From the NCBI RefSeq assembly GCF_036924515.1, contig NZ_JAZHRR010000001.1, forward strand, positions 3,443,001 through 3,507,000: 64,000 nucleotides of DNA. The letters run 5' to 3'. The position numbers and the translations under genes are program-made. This stretch comes from Bradyrhizobium sp. AZCC 1610. GTDB taxonomy: Bacteria > Pseudomonadota > Alphaproteobacteria > Rhizobiales > Xanthobacteraceae. The notes under the pieces were generated by a model that worked only from the letters and a program-made list of their open reading frames with translations, had not been told where the DNA came from and searched no databases. Positions 47,318 to 58,210 of this stretch are shown piece after piece; within the stretch, counting starts at the first letter, position 1; the number at the start of each line of letters is the position of its first letter.

Positions 47318-48736
47318 TTACATATTCAGCACGCGCCCATAAGCATCCAGCACGGCTTCCTTCATCATCTCCGACAGCGTCGGATGCGGGAATACCGTGT
47401 GCATCAGTTCTTCTTCGGTGGTCTCGAGGTTCATCGCGACCACGTAGCCCTGGATCAGCTCGGTCACCTCGGCGCCGATCATGTGGGCGCCGAGCAATTG
47501 GCCGGTCTTCTTGTCGAAGATCACCTTGATCAGGCCCTGATCCTCGCCGAGCGCGATCGCCTTGCCGTTGCCGACGAAGGGGAAACGGCCGACGCGGATC
47601 TCGCGGCCGCCCTCCTTTGCTCTGGCCTCGGTCAGACCGACAGAAGCGATCTGCGGGTGGCAATAGGTGCAGCCGGGAATCAGGTTCTTGTCCGTGGCGT
47701 GCGGGTGGAGCCCCTTGATGGCTTCGACGCAGACCACGCCTTCATGCTCGGCCTTGTGCGCCAGCATCGGGGGACCGGCGACGTCGCCGATGGCGTAGAT
47801 GCCAGGAACGTTGGTCTTGCCGTAGCCGTCGATCACGACGCAGCCGCGGTCGGTCTTGACGCCGAGTTTCTCCAGGCCGAGGCCCTCGACGTTGCCGACC
47901 ACGCCGACCGCCGAGATCACCCGCTCGAACTCGACCGTCTGCGGCTTCTTGCCGTCGTCGATGGTGGCGACGACGCTGTCGGCCTTTTTCTCGAGCTTCG
48001 TGACCTTGGTGTTGCTGAGGATTTTCATCCCCAGCTTCTCGAACTGCTTGCGCGCGAGACCGGCGATCTCGGCGTCCTCAACAGGGAGAATCTGCGGCAG
48101 CACCTCGACCACGGTGACATCGGCGCCCATGGTGTGAAAGAACGACGCGAACTCGATGCCGATCGCGCCGGAGCCGACCACGAGCAGCGATTTCGGCATC
48201 CGCTCCGGCACCATCGCCTCGAAATAGGTCCAGACCAGCTTCTTGTCGGGCTCGAGCCCCGGCAGCACGCGCGGCCGGGCGCCGGTGGCAAGGATGATGT
48301 GTTTGGCCTGATAGGCGCCCTCGCCCAGCGCGCCCTTCGGCGCCTCGACGGCGGACTTCTTCACCGTGACCTTGCCGGGCGCATCGATCGACGCCTCGCC
48401 CCAGATCACCGTCACCTTGTTCTTCTTCATCAGGAAGCCGACGCCGTCATTGAGGCGCTTTGAGACGCCACGCGAGCGCGCCACCACGGCCTTCGGGTCG
48501 AACGAGACTTTTTCGGCGGAGAGCCCGTAATCCTTGGCGTGCTGCATGTAGTGATAGATCTCGGCCGAGCGCAGCAGCGCCTTGGTCGGAATGCAGCCCC
48601 AGTTCAGGCAGATGCCGCCGAGATAGGATTTCTCGATAATCGCGGTTTTGAAGCCGAGCTGGGCGGCACGGATCGCGGTGACGTAGCCGCCGGGGCCGGA
48701 GCCGATGATGATGACGTCGAAGGATGTGTCGGCCAT
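47318..48736 (-). CDS. lpd: Dihydrolipoyl dehydrogenase (E3)
   Basis: 472 residues. FAD-binding 'IIIGSGPGGYVTAIRAAQLG' at the N-terminus, redox-active pair in 'GGICLNWGCIPTKAL' (near 41-50), NAD motif 'VVGSGAIGIEFASFF' near 187 and the dimer-interface His-Glu in 'MHTVFPHPTLSE' at the end. Reoxidises dihydrolipoyl groups of the pyruvate dehydrogenase complex. Last gene of pdhA-pdhB-DUF5076-pdhC-lpd, separated from pdhC by a repeat. Confidence 0.95.
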   Translation of the reverse strand: MADTSFDVIIIGSGPGGYVTAIRAAQLGFKTAIIEKSYLGGICLNWGCIPTKALLRSAEIYHYMQHAKDYGLSAEKVSFDPKAVVARSRGVSKRLNDGVGFLMKKNKVTVIWGEASIDAPGKVTVKKSAVEAPKGALGEGAYQAKHIILATGARPRVLPGLEPDKKLVWTYFEAMVPERMPKSLLVVGSGAIGIEFASFFHTMGADVTVVEVLPQILPVEDAEIAGLARKQFEKLGMKILSNTKVTKLEKKADSVVATIDDGKKPQTVEFERVISAVGVVGNVEGLGLEKLGVKTDRGCVVIDGYGKTNVPGIYAIGDVAGPPMLAHKAEHEGVVCVEAIKGLHPHATDKNLIPGCTYCHPQIASVGLTEARAKEGGREIRVGRFPFVGNGKAIALGEDQGLIKVIFDKKTGQLLGAHMIGAEVTELIQGYVVAMNLETTEEELMHTVFPHPTLSEMMKEAVLDAYGRVLNM

Positions 48737-48779
48737 TGGCTACTCGCTCGTTTTCATCGTGCGACCATCACGGTTCTTT

Positions 48780-48861
48780 CGTCATTGCGAGAAGCCCTTG
48801 CGACGAAGCAATCCACATTGTCGCGAGTAAGATGGATTGCTTCGCTGCGCTCGCAATGACG
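48780..48861. repeat. Palindromic intergenic repeat (family C)
   Basis: Between pdhC and lpd. Starts CGTCATTGCGAGAAGC and ends GCTCGCAATGACG; inner GAAGCAATCCA pairs with TGGATTGCTTC. The 'gtcattgcgag...gaagcaatcc' repeat common in rhizobial genomes. A related, longer copy lies at 53639-53818. Confidence 0.8.
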
Positions 48862-48865
48862 GCTA

Positions 48866-50218
48866 TCACACCATCATCATCACGGGGTTTTCGATCAACT
48901 GCTTGAAGGCGCCGATCAGCTCGGCCCCGAGAGCGCCGTCGATGGCACGGTGATCGCAGGACAGCGTCACGCTCATCATCTGCGCGATCTCGATCTTGCC
49001 CGCGCGGACTACCGGGCGTTCCTCGCTGGTGCCGACGGCGAGGATCGTCGCCTGCGGCGGGTTAATCACGGCGGTGAAATGATTGATGCCGTACATGCCG
49101 AGGTTCGACACCGCCGTGGTGCCGCCCTGATATTCTTCCGGCTTCAGCTTGCGCGCCCGCGCGCGCGCCGCATAATCCTTCATCTCGGCGGAAATCGCCG
49201 ACAGCGTCTTGGTTTCGGCCTTGCGGATAATCGGCGTGATCAAACCGCCCGGCATCGCAACCGCGACGCCGATATCGGAATGCTTGTGCTTGAGCATGCC
49301 GCCTTCGGTCCAGCTCACGTTGCAGTTCGGAATCTTCTGCAGCGCGACCGCCATCGCCTTGATGACGAAGTCGTTGACCGACAGCTTGTAGAGCGGCTTC
49401 TTTTCCTTGTCCTTCGGAGCTGCGGCGTTGATCTCCTCGCGCGCGACCAGGAGCTTGCCGATGTCGCAGTCCATCGTCAGGTAGAAAACCGGCACGGTCT
49501 GCACCGAGGCGGTGAGGCGCTGCGCGATGGTGCGGCGCATGCCGTCATGCGGCGCGATTTCGTAGGAGCCCTCTTCGAACAGCGCCAGAACCTGCTTGTC
49601 CGACATCCCGGGCGCGAGACCCGGGCCCGCCGCAGGCGCGGCGGCCGGAGCTTTGAGGCCCTTGCCGGATTTCGCTTCCTCGACGTCGCGCGCGACGACG
49701 CGGCCATGCGGGCCGGAGCCGTTGATACGCGAAAGTTCGATGCCGGCCTCCTTGGCGAGACGCCTGGCCAGCGGCGACGAGAAGACGCGGGCGTGACCGT
49801 TCACTTGCGAAGCCGAAGCTGCCGCCTGCGGCGCGGCAGCCTGCGTGGGCCCGGTTGCTGCGGGCTTTGGCGCGGGCGCGGCGGCAGGTGCCGGTGCGGC
49901 TGCCGGTTTCGCGGCGGGTGCTTCGGCGGCTTTCGGCGCCGGTGCAGCGCCCGCGCCTGCGGCCTTCACGTCCTCGCCGTCGCCGGCCAGGACCGCGATG
50001 ATGTCGTTGACCGGGACGTCCTGCGTACCTTCAGGCACCAGAATCTTTGCGATCGTGCCCTCGTCGACCGCCTCAACCTCCATGGTCGCCTTGTCGGTCT
50101 CGATCTCGGCGATCACGTCGCCGGACTTGACCTTGTCGCCCTCTTTCTTGAGCCACTTGGCAAGGTTGCCCTTTTCCATCGTGGGCGACAGCGCGGGCAT
50201 CAAAATGTTGATCGGCAT
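48866..50218 (-). CDS. pdhC: Dihydrolipoamide acetyltransferase (E2) of pyruvate dehydrogenase
   Basis: 450 residues: one N-terminal lipoyl domain with the lipoyl Lys in '[10 protein letters not shown]' (near 44), an Ala/Pro-rich linker (about 85-140), a peripheral E1/E3-binding domain ('[31 protein letters not shown]') and the catalytic acetyltransferase domain with '[10 protein letters not shown]' near the end. The ATG at 50218 gives '[17 protein letters not shown]', the normal E2 start. Follows the DUF5076 gene by 2 nt. Confidence 0.95.
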   Translation of the reverse strand: MPINILMPALSPTMEKGNLAKWLKKEGDKVKSGDVIAEIETDKATMEVEAVDEGTIAKILVPEGTQDVPVNDIIAVLAGDGEDVKAAGAGAAPAPKAAEAPAAKPAAAPAPAAAPAPKPAATGPTQAAAPQAAASASQVNGHARVFSSPLARRLAKEAGIELSRINGSGPHGRVVARDVEEAKSGKGLKAPAAAPAAGPGLAPGMSDKQVLALFEEGSYEIAPHDGMRRTIAQRLTASVQTVPVFYLTMDCDIGKLLVAREEINAAAPKDKEKKPLYKLSVNDFVIKAMAVALQKIPNCNVSWTEGGMLKHKHSDIGVAVAMPGGLITPIIRKAETKTLSAISAEMKDYAARARARKLKPEEYQGGTTAVSNLGMYGINHFTAVINPPQATILAVGTSEERPVVRAGKIEIAQMMSVTLSCDHRAIDGALGAELIGAFKQLIENPVMMMV

Positions 50219-50220
50219 TG

Positions 50221-50526
50221 TCAGTGACCCTGTTGCGACCGGGGCGTGGTGGAGCCCATATCGGTCGGCCGGTTGATTTCGGCTTCGAACATGTCGACGA
50301 TACGCGTCAGCGCCTCGTCCTCGGTGTAGCCGCTCTCGCGCGCGTAGGCGCGCGCAGCGTGGCGCGCGATATCGACCAGAAGCATGCCCCACATGTCAGG
50401 CTCCTCGAATGCGCGCTGGAACGCGATCGAGAGCCCGCCGTCGACCACGAAGGCGCGCAGCACTTCGACGGCATCCTCGCGGCCGATGACGTCGGGCGGC
50501 AACGGCTGTTCGTTGGGACCGGTCAT
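50221..50526 (-). CDS. DUF5076 protein within the PDH operon
   Basis: 101 residues, soluble and acidic, helical in appearance ('[44 protein letters not shown]' region). It belongs to a small conserved family (DUF5076) of unknown function. The gene sits 6 nt after pdhB and 2 nt before pdhC, so it is almost certainly translated with the complex. An accessory or regulatory role for the PDH complex is inferred from position only. Confidence 0.85.
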   Translation of the reverse strand: MTGPNEQPLPPDVIGREDAVEVLRAFVVDGGLSIAFQRAFEEPDMWGMLLVDIARHAARAYARESGYTEDEALTRIVDMFEAEINRPTDMGSTTPRSQQGH

Positions 50527-50532
50527 ATCGAC

Positions 50533-51927
50533 CTACCGATAGGCAACGGCTTTGGCGGCCGCGACCACCTCGGCCACGTTGGGCAATGCGAGCTTCTCGA
50601 GGTTGGCCGCATAAGGCATAGGCACGTCCTTGCCAGAGACCCGCGCCACCGGCGCATCCAGATAGTCGAAGGCGTGCTCCATGATGCGGGCGGCGATCTC
50701 GGCGCCGACGCCGCTCTGCTGCCAGCCCTCTTCCACCGTCACCGCGCGGCCGGTCTTCTTGACGGACGCAATGATGGTCTCGGTATCCATCGGACGCAGC
50801 GTGCGCAGATCGATCACCTCGGCCTCGATGCCTTCCTTGGCAAGTTCGTCGGCGGCCTTCAGCGCATAGGTCATGCCGTTCGACCACGAGATCAGCGTCA
50901 CGTCCTTGCCCGAGCGAACGATCCGCGCCTTGCCGATCGGGATCACGTAGTCGTCGAGTTTCGGCACCTCGCCGGTGTGGCCGTACAAAACCTCGTTCTC
51001 GAGGAAGATGACCGGGTTGGGATCGCGGATCGCGGCCTTCAACAGCCCCTTGTAGTCAGCGGCCGAGAACGGCGCGATCACCTTCAACCCCGGAATCTGC
51101 GAATACCAGGCCGAGTAGTCCTGGCTGTGCTGGGCGGCGACGCGGGCGGCCGCGCCATTCGGTCCGCGAAACACGATCGAACAGCCCATCTGGCCACCCG
51201 ACATGTACAGCGTCTTGGCCGCCGAGTTGATGATCTGGTCGATCGCCTGCATGGCGAAGTTGAACGTCATGAATTCGACGATCGGTTTCAGCCCGGACAT
51301 CGCAGCACCAACGCCGACGCCGGCAAAGCCGTGCTCGGTGATCGGGGTATCGATCACGCGCCGGGCGCCGAATTCCTGCAGCAGGCCCTGGGTCACCTTG
51401 TAGGCGCCCTGATATTCCGCGACCTCTTCGCCCATCACGAAGACATCGCCGTCGCGCCGCATCTCCTCGGCCATCGCATCGCGCAGCGCTTCGCGGATGG
51501 TCTGGGTGATCATCTCGGTGCCGGCAGGGACTTCCGGATCGGGCTCGGCGACGGCGGCCGGTGGCGCCTTCGCCTCGGCCTTCGGCTGGCGCGCCTCCGC
51601 CTTGGCTTCGGCAGGCGGTGCGGATTCCGCGGCCTTGGCCTGCGGCGCCGGCGCGCTCACCTTGCCGAGATCGGCCGCACTCTCACCGTCGGACAGAATG
51701 GTTGCGATCGGCGTATTGACCGCGACGTCGGCGGTGCCTTCCGGAATCAATATCTTGCCGAGCGTACCCTCATCGGTCGCCTCGACTTCCATCGTCGCCT
51801 TGTCGGTCTCGATCTCGGCGATGACATCGCCCGACTTGATCGTCTCGCCTTCCTTCTTCAGCCACTTCGCAAGGTTGCCCTTTTCCATGGTGGGCGACAG
51901 CGCAGGCATCAGCACTTGAATGGGCAT
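50533..51927 (-). CDS. pdhB: Pyruvate dehydrogenase E1 beta subunit with N-terminal lipoyl domain
   Basis: 464 residues. Residues 1-80 form a lipoyl domain ('[16 protein letters not shown]', lipoyl Lys near 44) nearly the same as that of PdhC; an Ala/Pro/Glu-rich linker follows (about 85-140), then the transketolase-like E1 beta domain ('[25 protein letters not shown]' region) and the C-terminal transketolase domain ('[15 protein letters not shown]'). Works with PdhA and TPP to decarboxylate pyruvate. The extra lipoyl domain on E1 beta is known in some alphaproteobacteria. ATG at 51927 opens the lipoyl domain. Confidence 0.95.
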   Translation of the reverse strand: MPIQVLMPALSPTMEKGNLAKWLKKEGETIKSGDVIAEIETDKATMEVEATDEGTLGKILIPEGTADVAVNTPIATILSDGESAADLGKVSAPAPQAKAAESAPPAEAKAEARQPKAEAKAPPAAVAEPDPEVPAGTEMITQTIREALRDAMAEEMRRDGDVFVMGEEVAEYQGAYKVTQGLLQEFGARRVIDTPITEHGFAGVGVGAAMSGLKPIVEFMTFNFAMQAIDQIINSAAKTLYMSGGQMGCSIVFRGPNGAAARVAAQHSQDYSAWYSQIPGLKVIAPFSAADYKGLLKAAIRDPNPVIFLENEVLYGHTGEVPKLDDYVIPIGKARIVRSGKDVTLISWSNGMTYALKAADELAKEGIEAEVIDLRTLRPMDTETIIASVKKTGRAVTVEEGWQQSGVGAEIAARIMEHAFDYLDAPVARVSGKDVPMPYAANLEKLALPNVAEVVAAAKAVAYR

Positions 51928-52032
51928 ATCAGCTCCCGAAATCACTCTTCAGTTTGTTCTGCGCTCATTTGATTTGCACGTATTCTGATCGCAAAACCGG
52001 TTACCACTTTTGCGGAATACGTGTTTTTGAAT

Positions 52033-53052
52033 TTAGCGGTAGATGTCGGTCCAGAGTTCGGAAGGATCGGGCTCGGGATCGCGCTGGGCGAAATCCGCCG
52101 ACGCGTTGACGATCTCGCGCACCTCGGCGTCGATGGCCTTCAGCTCCTGCTCGCTGACCTTGGCGGCCAGCAGGCGGTTGCGAACCTGTTCGATCGGATC
52201 CTGGTCGGTGCGGATCTTGTCGACCTCTTCGCGAGTCCGGTACTTGGCGGGATCGGACATCGAGTGGCCGCGGTAGCGATAGGTCTGCATTTCCAGGATG
52301 AACGGCCCCTTGCCGGCGCGGCACCAGGCAACTGCCTCGTCGCCCGCGGCCTTGACGGCGCGGACGTCCATGCCGTCGATCTGCTGGCCCGGAATGTTGA
52401 AGGAGGCGCCGCGCTTGGAAAAATCGGTCAGGGCCGAGGAGCGCGTCACCGATGTACCCATGGCGTAGCGGTTGTTCTCGATCACATAGATCACCGGGAG
52501 CTTCCACAGCTCCGCCATGTTGAAGCTCTCGTAGACCTGCCCCTGGTTGGACGCGCCGTCGCCGAAATAGGCCACGCTGACGAAATCATTGCCACGGTAG
52601 CGGTTGGCGAAAGCAAGGCCAGTGCCGAGCGACACCTGGGCGCCGACGATGCCGTGGCCGCCGTAGAAATTCTTCTCCATGCTGAACATGTGCATAGAGC
52701 CGCCCTTGCCCTTGGAGTAGCCGCCGCGGCGGCCGGTGAGTTCAGCCATGACGCCTTTGGCGTCCATCCCGCACGCCAGCATGTGGCCGTGGTCGCGGTA
52801 TCCTGTTATGACCTGATCGCCCTGCTTGAGGGCCATCTGCATGCCGACCACCACGGCTTCCTGGCCGATATAGAGATGGCAGAAGCCGCCGATGGCGCCC
52901 ATGCCGTAAAGCTGGCCGGCCTTTTCCTCGAAGCGCCGGATCAGCAGCATGTCCCGCAGCGCCGCCAGTTCCTGGGCCTTGGTGAATTCCGGTGGGGATG
53001 CGTTTGCCTTTTGCCCTGATTCCTTCTCGACGCTTTTCTTGGGTGCGGCCAT
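52033..53052 (-). CDS. pdhA: Pyruvate dehydrogenase E1 alpha subunit
   Basis: 339 residues. TPP-binding motif 'FGDGASNQGQVYESFNMA...VIENN' lies near 170-202; 'RRFEEKAGQLYGMG' and the phosphorylation-loop-like 'YRYRGHSMSDPAKYRTREEV' near 268 are typical. The N-terminal ~25 residues are Lys-rich. First gene of pdhA-pdhB-DUF5076-pdhC-lpd; a 209-nt upstream gap with AT-rich stretches (around 53155-53200) probably holds the promoter. Confidence 0.96.
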   Translation of the reverse strand: MAAPKKSVEKESGQKANASPPEFTKAQELAALRDMLLIRRFEEKAGQLYGMGAIGGFCHLYIGQEAVVVGMQMALKQGDQVITGYRDHGHMLACGMDAKGVMAELTGRRGGYSKGKGGSMHMFSMEKNFYGGHGIVGAQVSLGTGLAFANRYRGNDFVSVAYFGDGASNQGQVYESFNMAELWKLPVIYVIENNRYAMGTSVTRSSALTDFSKRGASFNIPGQQIDGMDVRAVKAAGDEAVAWCRAGKGPFILEMQTYRYRGHSMSDPAKYRTREEVDKIRTDQDPIEQVRNRLLAAKVSEQELKAIDAEVREIVNASADFAQRDPEPDPSELWTDIYR

Positions 53053-53261
53053 GGCAAATCCGGATGAGAGAGACGATCAGCCCTCTCTAACCCAACTCAA
53101 ACCGCCGTGAAAGGATTGCGTGAGCTCAGGAAAATAATGCTATACTGCACTGCAACGCGGCGCGACATTTTCGAAATCGATTTTGTAGTTTTTTGAAATT
53201 TGCGGACCGGCGTGCGGACGTCAAGCAAACGACGGCGGTGTCCGTGACATCGGTTTGAAAA

Positions 53262-53579
53262 CTAGTTCGGCTTGATGGTCCGGACCAGATCGCGCGGATT
53301 GGCGTAGTCGAGCTGAAAGCGCGCGCGCTCGTCCAGCATATCAGGATCGACCCGGTTGGACCGCAACAGCGAAACCCGTTGCTCGCCCTGCGCCCGCTCC
53401 CGCTTCAGCCGCGCCAGCTCCGAGGTGAGCGCGATGATTTCCTGATCGAGTTCCTGGCGCGCGTTCAGCCCGTATTTGCCGGTATACGCGTTGACCCCAA
53501 AATAGCCGACCATCAGCGCCGCCATCGTGTAGAGGGCGAGGCCGGTCAGGATGGATTTCAGGCGGGTACGGGAGACCAT
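53262..53579 (-). CDS. ftsB: FtsB/DivIC-type septum formation initiator
   Basis: 105 residues: one N-terminal membrane helix ('LTGLALYTMAALMVGYFGVNAY', about 11-32) followed by a coiled coil ('LDQEIIALTSELARLKRERAQGEQRVSLLR', about 45-75) and a short C-terminal region. Such proteins link FtsL and FtsQ in the divisome. Its position between eno and pdhA is the standard alphaproteobacterial one. Confidence 0.88.
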   Translation of the reverse strand: MVSRTRLKSILTGLALYTMAALMVGYFGVNAYTGKYGLNARQELDQEIIALTSELARLKRERAQGEQRVSLLRSNRVDPDMLDERARFQLDYANPRDLVRTIKPN

Positions 53580-53638
53580 GAGCCCAAGATGCGACGGCCG
53601 GGTTAATGGAATCCTAATAGGAAGCGTGCTGTCCCCAT

Positions 53639-53818
53639 CGTCATTGCCTGCGATAAACGCAAGCGTTTGCGCAAGGGAGCGGAAGCGACGACTTGTCCGC
53701 CGTAGCTTTTAAGAGCGAAGGCGGAAGCAATCCATCTATCCGCCATGCCGCGGTATGGATTGCTTCGCGGAACCTGTCATCGGGCGCGCATTTGCGCGAC
53801 CCGTTGGCTCGCAATGAC
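53639..53818. repeat. Palindromic intergenic repeat (family C, longer composite)
   Basis: Opens CGTCATTGC and closes GCAATGACG; inside, GAAGCAATCCAT pairs with ATGGATTGCTTC around 53730-53768. The 180-bp gap filler between ftsB and the FMN reductase is thus repeat DNA related to 48780-48861. Confidence 0.7.
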
Positions 53819-53821
53819 GGG

Positions 53822-54376
53822 TTACCTGTTCTGCTTCTCGATGAACGCCGCGAAGGCGTCGAGATATTGCTGCAGCACCTTTTGCACCGCTTCCTTGGTG
53901 AGCTGGCCCTTGTCGTCGAAGGCATCGCCGACGCCGTTCAGATAGATTTCGGGCTGGCCGAGGATCGGGCCGGCAATACCCGGCAGGATGTTCTGCAGAT
54001 GCTTGGCCGCGCTGACGCCACCGAGCGCCCCAGGCGAGTTGCTGACAATGCCGATCGGCTTGCCGAGGAACGAGCTCTTGCCGTAAGGGCGCGAGGCGAC
54101 GTCGATGGCGTTCTTCAACACGCCAGGGATCGAGCGGTTATATTCGGGGGTAACGAACAGCACGCCGTTCGACTTCTGCAGCTTTTCGCGGAACGCCAGC
54201 CAGTCGGCCGGAGGTGCGGCTTCCAGATCCTGGTTGAAGAAGGAAATGTCGCCCAGCGTGGTGACGTCGAGCTTCAGCGAAGCCGGCGCCAGCTTGGCCA
54301 GCGCATTGGCGACCTTGAGCGAAAAACTCTCTTTGCGAAGACTGCCGACGATCGTGACGATATTGTAGGTGGCCAT
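53822..54376 (-). CDS. NADPH-dependent FMN reductase
   Basis: 184 residues of the flavodoxin-like NADPH-dependent FMN reductase family (ChrR/azoreductase type). The flavin phosphate loop 'IVGSLRKESFSLKVANAL' is at the N-terminus (about 8-25), and 'FVTPEYNRSIPGVLKNAIDVASRPYG' near 75-100 is the family signature. It reduces flavins or quinones with NADPH; physiological substrate unknown. Stands alone between repeat DNA and a terminator-bearing gap. Confidence 0.9.
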   Translation of the reverse strand: MATYNIVTIVGSLRKESFSLKVANALAKLAPASLKLDVTTLGDISFFNQDLEAAPPADWLAFREKLQKSNGVLFVTPEYNRSIPGVLKNAIDVASRPYGKSSFLGKPIGIVSNSPGALGGVSAAKHLQNILPGIAGPILGQPEIYLNGVGDAFDDKGQLTKEAVQKVLQQYLDAFAAFIEKQNR

Positions 54377-54516
54377 TCTAAATCCCTCTTGAAGCGGAAG
54401 CGCTAGCCTCCCTTACGCCAAATCGACGGAAAGATGCAAGTGCATGAACTGGGCGTTTGTGCCGGCTTTGCGAGAAAATTCTTATCCCTCAGCATCGTGG
54501 CTGACGCCAAAACAGA

Positions 54517-54543
54517 ACAAGCCGCCTCTTTCAGGCGGCTTGT
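54517..54543 (-). terminator. Rho-independent terminator of the zinc-type dehydrogenase gene
   Basis: Arms ACAAGCCGCCT and AGGCGGCTTGT (54517-54527, 54533-54543) with a 5-nt loop; on the minus strand the hairpin is followed by TCTGTTTT. It lies 36 nt past the stop of the 54580-55716 gene. Confidence 0.8.
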
Positions 54544-54579
54544 CGGTTCGTAGCGGAATAAACGTGCCTGCCGGGCCAC

Positions 54580-55716
54580 TCAGCCCTTGTTCGGATTGAT
54601 CAGAAATTTCTCACCGGTGGAGCGCTTGTTGTAGATCGCGATGTTGGAAAGCTGCAGCGTTTCCTGCAGCGACACAACTTGCGTGTAGTGGCTGGCAAAC
54701 GTGGTCTTGAGTTCGGACGCCACGCGCTGGCGCAGCCGGCCGATTTCGGCCGGGCCGATCTTCTGCAGGAACGGCGTCAGCAGCCAGCCGCCGACCCCCC
54801 AGGTCAATCCGAACGCCCGGCTCAGTTCGGTCGGACGGTTGTCGAGGCTGCCGTAGATATAGACCTGTTTGTACACGTTCGAGCCGTAGCGGCTGTATTC
54901 CTTGGCGGTCTTGTTGGCCGCGATCTCCATGCAGGTAAGGATTTGCCCCGCGAGCTTGCCGCCGCCGATGGCGTCGAACGCAATCGTTGCACCGGTTTCC
55001 ACCAGCGCGTTGGTCAGATCGTCCATGAAGGTATCTGCGGTGGAATCGACGACATATTTGGCGCCAATCTTGTGCAGGATGTCGGCCTGCTCCTTGCTGC
55101 GCACGATGTTGACGAGGCCGATGCCGTCCTTGATGCAGACCTTGTTGAGCATCTGGCCGAGGTTGGAGGCGGCGGCGGTGTGCACCAGCGCCTTGTGATT
55201 TTCGCGCCGCATGGTTTCGGTCATGCCGAGCGCGGTCAGCGGATTGACGAACCACGACGCGCCGTCGGTAGGCGTGGTGCCGGCCGGCAGCTCCATCACG
55301 TCCCTGACCTTGATGGTGCGATACTGCGAGTACATCGCGCCGCCGATCATCGAGACGTTGTTGCCCATCAGCGCTTTCGCAGCGTCTGACGACCCGGCCC
55401 TGATCACGACGCCGGCACCTTCATTGCCCACCGGGAGCGATTGATCGAGCCGGCCGCCCATCATCCGCATGGCCGCTTCCGGCATCTTCGCCGTCACCAC
55501 GGGAGCGTCCTTGGTGCCGGATTCCTTGGCTGTCGACATGTCGGCCGGGCCGATCAGGAGCCCGAGATCGGACGGGTTGATCGGCGTCGCCTCGACACGG
55601 ACCACGACTTCATCGTCGGCCGGTTCGGGCGTCGGGACGTCCACCAGCGACAGTTCGAGTTCGCCGCTCTTCTTGAGCAGCGAACGCAGTTGCAGCCCGC
55701 TTCTGCCGTCGCTCAT
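54580..55716 (-). CDS. MDR-type zinc-binding/quinone oxidoreductase-like dehydrogenase
   Basis: 378 residues of the medium-chain dehydrogenase/reductase superfamily. The N-terminal GroES-like domain ('VVVRVEATPINPSDLGLLIG', 'GNEGAGVVIRAG') precedes a Rossmann domain ('ALVHTAAASNLGQMLNKVC', 'IVRSKEQADILHKIGAKYVVDS'). The catalytic and structural zinc cysteines of alcohol dehydrogenases are not seen, so it is of the quinone-reductase-like, zinc-free kind. Substrate unknown. A terminator follows it; it lies 47 nt beyond eno on the same strand. Confidence 0.85.
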   Translation of the reverse strand: MSDGRSGLQLRSLLKKSGELELSLVDVPTPEPADDEVVVRVEATPINPSDLGLLIGPADMSTAKESGTKDAPVVTAKMPEAAMRMMGGRLDQSLPVGNEGAGVVIRAGSSDAAKALMGNNVSMIGGAMYSQYRTIKVRDVMELPAGTTPTDGASWFVNPLTALGMTETMRRENHKALVHTAAASNLGQMLNKVCIKDGIGLVNIVRSKEQADILHKIGAKYVVDSTADTFMDDLTNALVETGATIAFDAIGGGKLAGQILTCMEIAANKTAKEYSRYGSNVYKQVYIYGSLDNRPTELSRAFGLTWGVGGWLLTPFLQKIGPAEIGRLRQRVASELKTTFASHYTQVVSLQETLQLSNIAIYNKRSTGEKFLINPNKG

Positions 55717-55763
55717 CGCAATCCTCCCCTTTTGTGTCTGTTATATCTGGATGCGCTGGTGCG

Positions 55764-57155
<1,392 letters not shown>

Positions 57156-57223
57156 TCAGGGTAGACTGCTCCAAGGTTGATATCGGCGTCCAAACCTTCA
57201 CGTTCACAAGCCGGGGTAACGCA

Positions 57224-58210
57224 ATGAATCGCCGCCAGTTTCTTGGAACCACCGCCGCTGGAATCCTGGCCGCGCCCGCCCTCCTGCGCCACGCGAGCGC
57301 CCAGGAAGGCCCGTTCCGCGTCAAATATTATCCGGTCAAAGCGGGCATGGGCTCGCGCGACACCACCCCTGCCCCCGACGGCACGATCTGGTTCTGCGGC
57401 CAGCGCAATGGCACGCTGGGGCGGCTCGATCCGCGCGACGGCTCCTACAAGCTCGTGGATCTCGGCAAGGGCGCGGCGCCCCATGGCGTCATCATCGGCC
57501 CTGATGGCGCTCCCTGGGTAACCGAGGGCGGACAGAATGCAATCGCGCGCGTCGACCCCGCCGATCATAAGGTGACGCTGTTCCGCCTGCCCGAAAAAGA
57601 GGCTTATGCCAACCTGAACACCGGCGTGTTCGACAAAGCCGGCATCTACTGGTTTACCGGCCAATCCGGCATCTATGGCCGGCTCGATCCGAAATCGGGC
57701 GACATGACCGTATTCAAATCGCCGCGCGGGCGCGGCACCTACGGCATGACCGTCACGCCAAAGGGCGACATCTGGTACGCCTCGCTCGGCGGCAACCACA
57801 TCGCCAAAATCGACACCGCTACCGGCAACGCCACCGTGGTCGAGCCGCCGACGCCGAATCAGGGCGCACGGCGCGTGTGGTCGGATTCCAAGGGCCGCAT
57901 CTGGGTCAGCGAATGGAACAGCGGCAATGTGTCGGTTCACGATCCTGCCGACGGCTCCTGGAAAGCGTGGAAGCTGCCCGGCAGCAATCCGCGCACCTAT
58001 GCCGTCTATGTCGACGACAAGGACAAGGTCTGGGCCACCGATTTCGGCGCCAATGCGATCGTGCGCTTCGATCCGGTGACGGAAAAATTCAACGCATTCC
58101 CCAGCGACAAATCGGGCGCGAATGTGCGCCAGCTCGACGGCCGGCCCGGCGAAACCTGGGGCGGCGAATCCGGCAATGACCGCCTGGTCGTGATACAGAC
58201 GGTCGCGTGA
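57224..58210 (+). CDS. Tat-exported Vgb-like (virginiamycin B lyase family) beta-propeller protein
   Basis: 328 residues. The N-terminus 'MNRRQFLGTTAAG' is a twin-arginine signal (R3, R4) ending near 'ASAQE'. The rest consists of repeated propeller blades with the recurring phrase 'DGTIWFCGQRNGTLGRLDP', 'DKAGIYWFTGQSG', 'KGRIWVSEWNSGN', 'DKVWATDFGANAIVRFDP', as in the Vgb/SMP-30-like family. Real streptogramin lyase activity is unproven for such homologues. The stop overlaps the start of a cytochrome c gene by 4 nt, suggesting a joint periplasmic role. Divergent from eno. Confidence 0.85.
   Translation: MNRRQFLGTTAAGILAAPALLRHASAQEGPFRVKYYPVKAGMGSRDTTPAPDGTIWFCGQRNGTLGRLDPRDGSYKLVDLGKGAAPHGVIIGPDGAPWVTEGGQNAIARVDPADHKVTLFRLPEKEAYANLNTGVFDKAGIYWFTGQSGIYGRLDPKSGDMTVFKSPRGRGTYGMTVTPKGDIWYASLGGNHIAKIDTATGNATVVEPPTPNQGARRVWSDSKGRIWVSEWNSGNVSVHDPADGSWKAWKLPGSNPRTYAVYVDDKDKVWATDFGANAIVRFDPVTEKFNAFPSDKSGANVRQLDGRPGETWGGESGNDRLVVIQTVA

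Noticed and set aside
50218..51972. 584-residue plus-strand reading frame over pdhB and DUF5076
   Set aside because: Antisense shadow caused by high GC; composition is low-complexity and no motif is present.
53053..53261. Possible small RNA in the AT-rich gap ahead of pdhA
   Set aside because: AT-rich stretches are better explained as the pdhA promoter; no hairpin plus T-run supports an RNA gene.
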